Assembly (NCBI RefSeq): GCF_041908905.1
Contig: NZ_JAYREK010000042.1
Location: forward strand, 1-32,827
DNA: 32,827 nt
Source: Zoogloea sp041908905
GTDB lineage: Bacteria > Pseudomonadota > Gammaproteobacteria > Burkholderiales > Rhodocyclaceae
Direction: 5' to 3'
Made by a program: the position numbers and the translations under genes. This document shows positions 23,834 through 31,069 of this stretch, piece after piece. The notes beneath the pieces are model-generated. The model was not told the origin of the DNA, made no database searches, and saw only the letters and a list, made by a program, of their open reading frames with translations. How positions within the stretch are numbered: the first letter of the stretch is position 1; each line of letters starts with the position of its first letter.

Positions 23834-25047
23834 AACAACCCCTGCGTCCCTTCGAGGACATGCGCGCGGCCCTGCTGGCCGCCGCCACGCCGCTCTCCGC
23901 CGTCGAGGAGGTGCCCACCGCCGAGGCCCTCGGGCGGGTGCTCGCCGTCGACCAGCTCTCCGGCCTCGACGTGCCGCCCCTCGACAACTCGTCGATGGAC
24001 GGCTACGCGGTGCGCTGCGCCGACATCGCCGCTCCCGGCACCCGGCTGCGCGTCGCCCAGCGCATTCCCGCCGGCAGCGTCGGCCACAGCCTGGAGCCGG
24101 GCACCGCGGCGCGCATCTTCACCGGCGCGCCGGTGCCCCACGGCGCCGACGCCGTGGTGATGCAGGAGTTGTGCACCCTTGACGGCGACGGCGTGCTCAT
24201 CGATCACCAGCCCCGGCCTGGCGAATGGATCCGCCGCGCCGGCGAGGACATCGCCCGCGGATCGGTTGTGCTCACCGCCGGCCAGCGCCTCGGCCCGCAG
24301 ATGCTGGGCCTCGCCGCCTCGGTGGGCTGCGCGGCGCTCCCGGTGTTCCGGCGCCTGCGGGTGGCGTTGTTCTCCACCGGCGACGAGCTGGTGATGCCCG
24401 GCGAGCCGCTGCCGCCGGGCGCCATCTACAACTCCAACCGCTACGTGCTGCGCGGCCTGCTCGAAGCCCTCGGCTGCCAGGTGAGCGACCTGGGGATCGT
24501 GCCCGACAGCCTCGCCGCCACCCGTGCCGCGCTGCGCGAAGCCGCGGCCGGCAACGACCTCATCCTCACCAGCGGCGGCGTGTCGGTGGGCGAGGAGGAC
24601 CACGTCAAGCCGGCGGTCGAGGCCGAGGGCCGGCTCGACCTGTGGCTCGTTGCGATGAAGCCCGGCAAGCCGGTGGCGTTCGGCCGGGTCGACAGCCCCG
24701 CCGGCGGCGCCGACTTCATCGGCCTGCCGGGCAACCCGGTGTCGAGCTTCGTCACCTTCCTGATGCTGGTGCGGCCCTTCATCCTGCGCCGGATGGGCGT
24801 CGAGGACTGCCTGCCGAAGGGCATCATCCTGTCCGCCGGCTTCGACTGGCCGCGGCCCGATCGCCGCCGCGAGTTCCTGCGCGCGCGGATCGGCGAGGCC
24901 GGCCGGGTCGAGCTGTTTCCCAACCAGGGGCCCGGTGTGCTCAGCTCCACCGTATGGGCCGCCGGCCTCGTCGATAACCCCGCCGGCCACGCCGTCACCC
25001 GCGGCGAGCCGGTGTCCTTCATTCCCTATTCCGAACTGTTGTCATGA
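23830..25047 (+). CDS. moeA: Molybdopterin molybdotransferase
   Basis: A 405-residue enzyme that inserts molybdate into adenylylated molybdopterin. The N-terminal domain holds VPPLDNSSMDGYAVR, characteristic of MoeA, and the GRVLAVDQLSGLDVP region. The central MoCF-like domain contains STGDELV, SGGVSVGEEDHVKP and GLPGNPVSSFVTF. The C-terminal beta barrel follows (GRVELFPNQGPGVLSS). It overlaps mobB at the start and moaD at the end, each by four bases. Full length for the family. Confidence 0.95.
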   Translation: MKQPLRPFEDMRAALLAAATPLSAVEEVPTAEALGRVLAVDQLSGLDVPPLDNSSMDGYAVRCADIAAPGTRLRVAQRIPAGSVGHSLEPGTAARIFTGAPVPHGADAVVMQELCTLDGDGVLIDHQPRPGEWIRRAGEDIARGSVVLTAGQRLGPQMLGLAASVGCAALPVFRRLRVALFSTGDELVMPGEPLPPGAIYNSNRYVLRGLLEALGCQVSDLGIVPDSLAATRAALREAAAGNDLILTSGGVSVGEEDHVKPAVEAEGRLDLWLVAMKPGKPVAFGRVDSPAGGADFIGLPGNPVSSFVTFLMLVRPFILRRMGVEDCLPKGIILSAGFDWPRPDRRREFLRARIGEAGRVELFPNQGPGVLSSTVWAAGLVDNPAGHAVTRGEPVSFIPYSELLS

Positions 25048-25298
25048 GCATCAAGGTCCTGTACTTCGCCAGCCTGCGCGAAACCCTCGGCTACACCCAC
25101 GAAACCCTCACCCTGCCGGCCAGCATCGCCACCCTGGGCGACCTGCGCGGCCACCTGGCCCGCCGCGGCGGCGTGTGGGAGGCCCTCGGCGAGGGGCGCA
25201 ACGTGAGGGCCGCAGTCAATCAGGAGATGGCCGGCCCCGATCGCCCGGTGGCCGACCACGACGAGATCGCCTTCTTTCCACCCGTTACCGGAGGCTGA
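25044..25298 (+). CDS. moaD: Molybdopterin synthase small subunit (sulfur carrier)
   Basis: An 84-residue ubiquitin-fold sulfur carrier. It begins IKVLYFASLRETLG and ends DEIAFFPPVTGG, with the C-terminal Gly-Gly that is adenylylated and converted to a thiocarboxylate. The middle ATLGDLRGHLARRG and NVRAAVNQEM match MoaD. It overlaps moeA by four bases and is followed directly by moaE. With MoaE it forms the heterotetramer that converts cyclic pyranopterin monophosphate to molybdopterin. Confidence 0.95.
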   Translation: MSIKVLYFASLRETLGYTHETLTLPASIATLGDLRGHLARRGGVWEALGEGRNVRAAVNQEMAGPDRPVADHDEIAFFPPVTGG

Positions 25299-25299
25299 C

Positions 25300-25773
25300 A
25301 TGCGCGTCAGTGTTCAGGAGGCCGACTTCGACGTCGGCGCCGAAACCCAGGCCCTCTCCGCCGGCCGCTCCGACGTGGGGGCCGTGGCCACCTTCGTCGG
25401 CCTCGTCCGCGCCGACAAGCTCGATGGCGACAGCGCCGCGGCGCAGGCCGTTTCGGCGATGACCCTCGAGCACTATCCGGGCATGACCGAGAAATCGCTG
25501 GAGGCCATCGTCGCCGAAGCCGAGGGCCGCTGGAGCCTGCTCGGGGTGCGGGTGATCCACCGCTTCGGCCGCCTCGTGGCGGGCGACCGCATCGTCTTCG
25601 TCGGTGTCGCCAGCAGCCACCGGGGCGACGCCTTCGCCGCCTGCGAGTTCATCATGGACTACCTCAAGACCCGCGCGCCGTTCTGGAAGAAGGAAGACAC
25701 GCCCGACGGCGGCCGCTGGGTGGATGCCCGCGAAGCCGACGACGCGGCGGCGGAGAAGTGGGGCAAGGCCTGA
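25300..25773 (+). CDS. moaE: Molybdopterin synthase catalytic subunit
   Basis: A 157-residue catalytic partner of MoaD. VGAVATFVGLVR is the N-terminal signature. LEHYPGMTEKSLEAI, VRVIHRFGRLVAGDRIVFVGVASSHRGDAF and the active-site KTRAPFWKKE (with the lysines that hold the MoaD tail) are all present. It begins one base after the moaD stop codon. It closes the mobB-moeA-moaD-moaE set; the 21-bp tandem repeat array starts 18 bases after its stop. Confidence 0.96.
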   Translation: MRVSVQEADFDVGAETQALSAGRSDVGAVATFVGLVRADKLDGDSAAAQAVSAMTLEHYPGMTEKSLEAIVAEAEGRWSLLGVRVIHRFGRLVAGDRIVFVGVASSHRGDAFAACEFIMDYLKTRAPFWKKEDTPDGGRWVDAREADDAAAEKWGKA

Positions 25774-25790
25774 AGCGCCGGCGCAGTCAC

Positions 25791-26071
25791 TCAGGTTGTT
25801 GAGCGGCGAGGTCGGCGCGCTGAGTTCAGCGCTCTACGATCCGGGCGAAACAGGAGCCTGTCAGCCCCTTGCGTTCCGGGCTCGGCAGTCTGAGCAGAAT
25901 TGCCCGCGCGATGAGTTCCGAACCCTGATTTCCGAGTGTCTTGCCCAGTGCCTTGAGCGCAAAGCTCAAACCGCTGAGCCGATCGACTCACCGGTTTGAT
26001 AAAAATGCTCAGCGGGCTGAGGTCCATGGTCAGCGTGCTGGGCGGACCGCTCAGGGGGCTGACATCCGGGC
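25791..26071. repeat. Degenerate 21-bp tandem repeat array (about 13 units)
   Basis: Units start with TCAG or a close variant at 25791, 25812, 25840, 25861, 25882, 25903, 25924, 25945, 25966, 25988, 26009, 26030 and 26051. Steps are 21 bases except one of 28 (25812 to 25840) and one of 22. Most units carry TGAG or a variant nine bases after the first T, so the core is TCAG-N5-TGAG. The clearest, at 26008-26021, is CTCAGCGGGCTGAG, an inverted repeat. Unit 25812 also contains the inverted repeat GCGCTGA-GT-TCAGCGC (25817-25832). The array fills the space between the convergent moaE and dctM genes. No protein-coding call is made. The remaining 26072-26143 drifts out of register and shows nothing recognisable. 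Confidence 0.8.
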
Positions 26072-26143
26072 TTGGGGCATGCCTGCCTGGTCGCCATCCG
26101 CGAACAGCCGGCCGCCGGGTGTCCAAACCCCGCTGGCCATCCC

Positions 26144-27958
26144 TCAGCCCCCGAGCAGCACCCCCGGCAACCATGTCGCGATCTCCGGTACCCACGAGAT
26201 CACCAGCGCTCCCACGAAGATCGCCAGCAATGCCGGCAGCACCGACACCGCGACCTCGCGAATCGGTTTGCCGAACATCGCCGAGGCGAAGAAGATGTTC
26301 ATGCCCGCCGGCGGGCACAAAAAGCCCATCTCCATCACCGCCAGGAAGATCACCCCGAAGTGCACCGGGTCGATCCCGTAGCTCTGGGCGACCGGCAGCA
26401 GCAGGGGCACCAGCACCACGATGGCGGCGTAGATCTCCATCAGCGCGCCGGCGGCAAACAGGAACACGTTGAGCGCCAGCAGGAAGGCGAACTTGCCCGG
26501 CAGCACGGCCTGGGCCCATTCCACCGCGGCGTCGGGGATGCCGGCGTTGACCAGGTAGTTGGTGAGGCCCAGCGCCATGCCGAGGATCACCATCACGCCG
26601 CCGATCACCTGGGCGCAATCGGCAAGGCAGCGGCGCAGCAGGGGCCAGCTCAGCTCCCGGTGGGTCACGGCCTGGGTGAGCAGGGCGTAGGCCGCGGTGA
26701 GGGCGGCGCTCTCGGTGGGGGTGGCGATGCCGCTGGCCAGCGAGCCGATCGCCACCACCGGGGCGAGGATCTCCCAGCGGGCGGCCCAGGCGGCGGCGAG
26801 GGCGCGGCGCGGGTCGGCCTTCGGGCGCGGGGTGGCCGGGGCGATGCCCCCCCGGCGCAGGTAGCCGCCGAAGACCAGCAGGCAGGCCACCATCACCAGG
26901 GCGGGCAGCAGGCCGGCGAGGAACATGGTGTTGATGGGCACCCGGGCGATGATGGCGTACATGATCAGCGGCACCGACGGGGCCAGCAGCACGCCCAGCG
27001 CGCTGGCGCTGGTGACGAGGCTGATGCCGCGGCGCTCGGGTACGCCGGCGTCGCGCAGGAGCGGCAGCAGGAGGCCGCCGAGGGCCAGGATGGTGACGCC
27101 GCTGCCGCCGGTGAAGGCGGTGAAGAAGGAGCACAGCACCGCCGCCGCGGCCACCGTGCCCAGCGCGCCGCCGCCGAAGCAGGCGGTGAACAGCGCCCCC
27201 AGCCGGGCCGCCGCGCCGCTGCGGGCGAACACTAGCCCGGCCAGGGTGAACAGGGGCAGGGCGGGCAGCGAAGGGTTGACGGTGATCTGGTAGTGGGACA
27301 GCGGCACCGAGGCCAGCGGTTGGCCCTCGGACCAGAACAGGGCCAGGGCGAGCCCGCCCAGGGCCGCGAAGATCGGCGCGCCGGCCAGCAGGGCAGCCAG
27401 CAACCACAGCACGAAGGGCAGCAGCGGCAGGGTTGCACCGTCGAAGTGGCGGGCAAACAGGAAGCCGACCGTCGCCAGGGCCGTGCCCCGCAGCCAGCGG
27501 ATCCAGGCACCGCCGGCGCCCTCCGGCGGGCGGGCGCCGAGCCGCACGGCCAGGATCACGAAGCCGAGCGGCATCAGCGCCTGCACCGCCCATACGGGCA
27601 GGCCGTAGGCCAGCTCGCGGCCGCCGTCGAGCTCGCTGGCGACGAAGTTCCAGCTGGCGGCGGCCAGCATGCCGGCCAGCAGCGCCGCGCTGCCATCGGC
27701 GAACAGGCGCGCGGCCAGCCTGAGCCGCGGGTTGCGGGCGGCCGCGAAGCCGCCGCCGAGGGTCGTCAGGTGGCCGGTGCGTTCGGCCAGGATGGCGCCG
27801 AACATCGCCAGCGCCAGGCCCAGATGCTGGACCAGCACGGCGGCGTTCTCGATGCCCCGCCCATGGAGCGGCCGCAGGGCGATCTCCAGCAGCGGGATCA
27901 GGGTCATCAGCGCCAGCGCCACGGAGGCGATGGCTTCGTCGAAGGGGAGGCGGCGCAT
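26144..27958 (-). CDS. TRAP transporter fused permease (DctQ-DctM)
   Basis: A 604-residue inner-membrane protein. Residues 1 to about 170 form a four-helix DctQ-like small permease. Residues about 175-604 are a DctM large permease with about a dozen helices, including the conserved PLFTLAGLVFARSGAAARL, GGSGVTILALGGLLLPLL, LAPSVPLIMYAI and VFLFAAGALMEIYAAIVVLVPLLLPVA, FGVIFLAVMEMGFLCPPAGMN. The pair imports a small organic solute by sodium symport with the DctP protein encoded upstream. Many TRAP systems keep Q and M as separate genes; here they are fused. No good ribosome site precedes the ATG. It is the last gene of the tatT-dctP-dctQM set. The substrate is unknown. Confidence 0.9.
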   Translation of the reverse strand: MRRLPFDEAIASVALALMTLIPLLEIALRPLHGRGIENAAVLVQHLGLALAMFGAILAERTGHLTTLGGGFAAARNPRLRLAARLFADGSAALLAGMLAAASWNFVASELDGGRELAYGLPVWAVQALMPLGFVILAVRLGARPPEGAGGAWIRWLRGTALATVGFLFARHFDGATLPLLPFVLWLLAALLAGAPIFAALGGLALALFWSEGQPLASVPLSHYQITVNPSLPALPLFTLAGLVFARSGAAARLGALFTACFGGGALGTVAAAAVLCSFFTAFTGGSGVTILALGGLLLPLLRDAGVPERRGISLVTSASALGVLLAPSVPLIMYAIIARVPINTMFLAGLLPALVMVACLLVFGGYLRRGGIAPATPRPKADPRRALAAAWAARWEILAPVVAIGSLASGIATPTESAALTAAYALLTQAVTHRELSWPLLRRCLADCAQVIGGVMVILGMALGLTNYLVNAGIPDAAVEWAQAVLPGKFAFLLALNVFLFAAGALMEIYAAIVVLVPLLLPVAQSYGIDPVHFGVIFLAVMEMGFLCPPAGMNIFFASAMFGKPIREVAVSVLPALLAIFVGALVISWVPEIATWLPGVLLGG

Positions 27959-28013
27959 GGGGGATTCGGGAGGGGCCGGGTTGGCGGGGTGATGGGGCGG
28001 GGAGGCGCCATGG

Positions 28014-28031
28014 GTGCGAATTCATTCGCAC
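28014..28031. repeat. Inverted repeat between dctP and dctQM
   Basis: GTGCGAAT (28014-28021) and ATTCGCAC (28024-28031) form a perfect 8-bp inverted repeat with a 2-base centre, in the 201-base space between dctP and the fused permease gene. The rest of this space is very GC-rich and otherwise unremarkable. As RNA it would be a tight hairpin; as DNA it could be an operator. Stoichiometry control between binding protein and permease is a guess. Confidence 0.5.
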
Positions 28032-28159
28032 GCCGAGGCTGAATGAGATCGCCCGGCGGGCGGGCTCGCACCGTGCGGCATGGCCGGGGGCGCGCCCTGG
28101 CCGCGGCGGGAAAGCCGGCCCTGCGGGCTGCCTCCCCGGTCTGCCGGAATGTGCCGGGT

Positions 28160-29203
28160 TCAGCGCTTGCCGGCGCGGTAGTCCTTGAGGAGCCTGACGA
28201 CCTCGTCGAAGGTGTCGGCGGGCACCATCCGACCGCGGATGCGCGGGTAGAGCTGCTCGGCCAGGGTGTTCCATTCCTTCATCTGCTCGGGGCTCGGGGT
28301 GTGCACCTGCAGGCCGCGCTTCTTCATGGCGTCGACGGCCTCGTCCACCTCCTTGCGGGCCTGGGTGCGCATCTGCAGGCCGGTGCGGGTGGCGGCGGCC
28401 TTCAGGGCATCGCGGGCGGCCGGGCTCATCTCGTCCCAGCTCTTCCGGGTGACCACCAGCGCGCCGACGATGGGGGCCCAGTTGATGTCCAGCATGTGGC
28501 CGGCGGTGGCGTAGATCTGGCTGGCCAGCGCGAAGTAGGGGGTGGCCGGGACGGCGGTGATCATGCCGGTCTGGATCGACGGCAGGATGTCGCTGGTCTC
28601 CAGGGGCACCGGGGTGTAGCCGAGGCTCTTCATGATGTCCTGCTGCTCGCTCTCGCCGGCCCAGGCGAAGAACTTCATCCGGCGGTAGTCGTCGGGGCGC
28701 AGGGCGGCCTCCTTCGAGAAGAAGCGCACCCAGCCGGCGTCGCCCCAGGCCAGCACCACGAAGCCCTTGTCGAGGAACTTCTTTTCCATCGCCGGGCGCA
28801 TCTTCTCGCGCACGTAATCCACCTCGTCCCAGCTGCGGAACATCAGCGGCATGTTCTGCAGCGCCGAGATGGACGGCTCGATCTCCCGCAGGCCGACCAC
28901 CGACAGCAGCGCGCCCTGAAGCTGGCCGATGCGCATCCGGCGCGCCATGTCGGTCTCGCCGCCCTGGCTCCCGTCCGGATAGACCACGTACTTGGCGCCG
29001 TCGCCCTGGGCGCCGCGCCAGGCTTCGCCGACCTCCATCAGCTGGCGGTGGTAGAGGGAGTTCTTGGGGGCGAGGGTGCCGATGCGCAGCTGGGCCGGCG
29101 CGGCGGTGGCGTGGCCGGCGGCGACGAGGCCCGCGATCAGGCTGAAGAGGAGGCCGAGCAGGCTGATGCGATGGGCGAACACGAGGTGGCCGATGCGGTG
29201 CAT
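28160..29203 (-). CDS. TRAP transporter substrate-binding protein DctP
   Basis: A 347-residue periplasmic solute-binding protein. A signal peptide spans about residues 1-35 (a hydrophobic core ISLLGLLFSLIAGLVAAG, then cleavage near HATAAPA). The mature protein starts LRIGTLAPKNSLYHRQL. DctP family blocks include YPDGSQGGETDMARRMRIGQLQGALLS, NMPLMFRSWDEVDYV, and the ligand-binding and dimer segments ILPSIQTGMITAVPATPYFAL and WAPIVGALVVTRKSWDEM. It lies between the TatT lipoprotein and the fused permease on one strand. An AGGA ribosome site precedes the ATG. The presence of TatT suggests the TatT-DctP subclass seen in spirochaetes and proteobacteria. Confidence 0.92.
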   Translation of the reverse strand: MHRIGHLVFAHRISLLGLLFSLIAGLVAAGHATAAPAQLRIGTLAPKNSLYHRQLMEVGEAWRGAQGDGAKYVVYPDGSQGGETDMARRMRIGQLQGALLSVVGLREIEPSISALQNMPLMFRSWDEVDYVREKMRPAMEKKFLDKGFVVLAWGDAGWVRFFSKEAALRPDDYRRMKFFAWAGESEQQDIMKSLGYTPVPLETSDILPSIQTGMITAVPATPYFALASQIYATAGHMLDINWAPIVGALVVTRKSWDEMSPAARDALKAAATRTGLQMRTQARKEVDEAVDAMKKRGLQVHTPSPEQMKEWNTLAEQLYPRIRGRMVPADTFDEVVRLLKDYRAGKR

Positions 29204-29226
29204 GGGGAGCGTCCTGGAAGAAAGGT

Positions 29227-30141
29227 TCAGAAGAGGTCGTCGGTGTTGTCGAGCAGCCAGCGGGCGCGGCGGCGCATGACTTCGTCGGCGAGGCTGTGGG
29301 CACCGGCGGGGGCTTCGGGCAGCGCGAGGGCCTGGCCGAGCAGGGCGCGGAAGGCGGCCTTGTCGCCGGCCGGCTGGGCGATCCCTTCTGCCTTGGCGAC
29401 GAAGGCGCCGACGCTGCGCCCGCCGGAGAGGCGGATGGCTTCGTCGAAGAAGCGGGCGGCTCCGGCCGGCGTGCCGCCGGGGCGGGCCACCTCGAAGCTG
29501 CCCATCAGGCTGGCCAGGTCGCCGTTGCCGAAGGCCGGGTCAGCCTCCCAGGCCAGGCGGGCGAGGCGGATTGCCAGGGGCAGGTCGGCGACGGTGTCGG
29601 GCGCGTCCTTGGAGAGGGAGATCAGCCCGCCCCAGGCGGCGGCGCCCCAGTAGGCCAGCGGGACGTCGTCCGCCCCCAGGCGCAGCGCGGCGGCGGGCTG
29701 GGCGAGGGCGGTGGCGAAGCCCGGGTGGCGGGCTTCGAGGGCGGCCCGCGCGTGGTCGCGTCCGCGCTGGTAGAGGCGTGCGGCGCGGCGGCGCAGCTGC
29801 TCGGCGGCGCGGGTGTCGGTGGCGTCGAGGCGGTCGGCCTCGAAGGCGACGAAGGCGTAGGCGTATTGCGTGAAGCCACCGGCGACGGCCGCGGCGAGGC
29901 CGGCGTGCTGCGGTTGCGGGCGCAGCACGGATTCGGAGAGCTTGAGGTAGAACGGGGCAGCGTCGCGGGCGAGCTCCAGGTCGGTCTCGGCGGCCTGGCC
30001 CTGGGCGGCGAGTTCGTCGGCGAGCTGGCCCAGCACCATCTGGCGCGGCGCGCAGGCGGAGAGCAGCAGGGCGGCGGTGAGCGCGGCGAGGCCGTGCAGG
30101 AGGCGGGTGAGGGGCGGGGTGGGGCGGCTGTGCGGCGCCAT
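29227..30141 (-). CDS. TRAP transporter TatT-component lipoprotein
   Basis: A 304-residue protein of the TRAP-T-associated TatT family, helical TPR-like proteins that pair with a DctP. The N-terminus has a lipoprotein signal, LLHGLAALTAALLLSACAPR, with the lipobox LSAC. The body is helix-rich, with LARDAAPFYLKLSESVL, AYAFVAFEADRLD, LARLAWEADPAFGNG and AARFFDEAIRLSGG. The ATG at 30141 is chosen because it directly precedes the signal; an in-frame ATG at 30228 would add 29 residues and run through the 11-bp repeat array. dctP starts 23 bases after its stop. The gene follows YitT on the same strand by about 130 bases. TatT may hand hydrophobic solutes to DctP. Confidence 0.85.
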   Translation of the reverse strand: MAPHSRPTPPLTRLLHGLAALTAALLLSACAPRQMVLGQLADELAAQGQAAETDLELARDAAPFYLKLSESVLRPQPQHAGLAAAVAGGFTQYAYAFVAFEADRLDATDTRAAEQLRRRAARLYQRGRDHARAALEARHPGFATALAQPAAALRLGADDVPLAYWGAAAWGGLISLSKDAPDTVADLPLAIRLARLAWEADPAFGNGDLASLMGSFEVARPGGTPAGAARFFDEAIRLSGGRSVGAFVAKAEGIAQPAGDKAAFRALLGQALALPEAPAGAHSLADEVMRRRARWLLDNTDDLF

Positions 30142-30211
30142 GGGCGATGCGACGCCGGCAGGCGGTGCCCGCGTCGGGTTATGGGATGCGACGCAAGATA
30201 GCCGCCGAACA

Positions 30212-30270
30212 TTGCACGACGGTTGCATGAGGGTTGCGGCAGCGTTGCGCGCGCATTGCGGCGCGGATGC
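30212..30270. promoter_or_regulatory. Six TTGC-type motifs phased at exactly 11 bp
   Basis: TTGC occurs at 30212, 30223, 30234, 30245 and 30256, each preceded by A or G, and ATGC follows at 30267. All are exactly 11 bp apart. On the minus strand this reads as GCAAC or GCAAT every helical turn, 71 to 129 bases upstream of the tatT start and just after the yitT stop. A period of 11 is not a multiple of three, so it is not a coding repeat. Direct repeats at this spacing are typical of OmpR/PhoB-family response regulator sites. The bound protein is unknown. Confidence 0.6.
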
Positions 30271-30273
30271 GGC

Positions 30274-30906
30274 CTAGAAGCCGAAGTAGCGGTCCGGCCG
30301 GTGGTTGATGCCGATCACCAGATTGAGGGCCGCCGCGCTGAGGATGGACAGGCCCACCTGGCCCGGGCTGACCACCAGCAGGCCGAGGCTGAGGATGATC
30401 ACGTCGAGGCTCATCTGCACGCTGCCGGCGCGCCAGCCGCGGGTCTTCTGCAGGTAGATCGCCAGCACGCCTGAGCCGCCGAGGCTGGCCCCGTGGCGCA
30501 TCAGGATCAGGATGCCGATGCCGGCCAGCAGCCCGCCCATCACCGCGGCGAAGACCGGGTCGAGGCGCTCGAAGCGGACCAGCGACGGCACCAGCTCGGT
30601 AAAGAGCGACAGGGTGCCCACCGCGCAGAAGGTCTTGAAGGTGAAGCGCTTGCCGAGGGCTGCCAGCCCGAAGGCGTAGAAGGGCAGGTTGATGAGGAAC
30701 AGCACCAGACCCAGCCGCCAGCCGCCGAGGTAGTGGATGAGGAAGGATAGCCCGGTGGTGCCGCCGGTGAGCAGCCGGCTCTCCCGCAGCATCAGGATCG
30801 ACAGGGCGACGAAGAGGCAGCCGGTGACGAGGGCCTGGAGGTCTTCGGTGAGGGTGTGCGGCGCGGCGCGGGGGGGCAGGGGCGCGTGGAGTTCGGAGTG
30901 GGGCAT
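30274..30906 (-). CDS. YitT-family membrane protein
   Basis: A 210-residue membrane protein of the YitT (DUF161) family without the C-terminal DUF2179 domain. Five hydrophobic segments are visible, including ALVTGCLFVALSILMLRES, GLVLFLINLPFYAFGLAAL and FAAVMGGLLAGIGILILMRHGASLGGSGVLAIYLQ. The glycine-rich LTGGTTGLSFLIHYL and GASLGGSG are characteristic. Its transport substrate or role is not established. The ATG at 30904-30906 is chosen from the start of the conserved region. TATCAT at 30934-30939 is a possible -10, 27 bases upstream. It is upstream of the TRAP genes on the same strand, separated by the phased repeat array, so co-transcription is uncertain. Confidence 0.85.
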   Translation of the reverse strand: MPHSELHAPLPPRAAPHTLTEDLQALVTGCLFVALSILMLRESRLLTGGTTGLSFLIHYLGGWRLGLVLFLINLPFYAFGLAALGKRFTFKTFCAVGTLSLFTELVPSLVRFERLDPVFAAVMGGLLAGIGILILMRHGASLGGSGVLAIYLQKTRGWRAGSVQMSLDVIILSLGLLVVSPGQVGLSILSAAALNLVIGINHRPDRYFGF

Positions 30907-31069
30907 GGCGGGCGGACCCGGTTGCGGGCTTCCATGATAGCCACAAGGGCCCGGTGCGGTGCATTGGGGTGGTCCGCAGCGCGGCAGCTCCGGCGGGTTT
31001 CGACGACAATGCGGGCCTGGATCGAAACGCCGGGCTGGCCGCAGCCGGCCGTTCAATGGAGAGGTGGGC

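Noticed and set aside
25791..26071. CRISPR array
   Set aside because: Units are adjacent, degenerate and 21 bp with no unique spacers; no cas genes are present.
25791..29303. A very long minus-strand open frame across the repeat array and TRAP genes
   Set aside because: Its protein is Arg/Pro/Gly-rich and unlike any family; it is out of frame with the clear DctM and DctP proteins. High GC keeps stop codons rare, so such shadows are expected.
30142..30228. Longer TatT start at 30228
   Set aside because: The added 29 residues are not signal-like and would place the lipoprotein signal internally; the 30141 ATG gives a normal lipobox position.
30212..30270. Pho box or other named operator
   Set aside because: The spacing fits PhoB-type direct repeats, but the motif TTGC/GCAA is not the PhoB TGTCA, so no named regulator is assigned.
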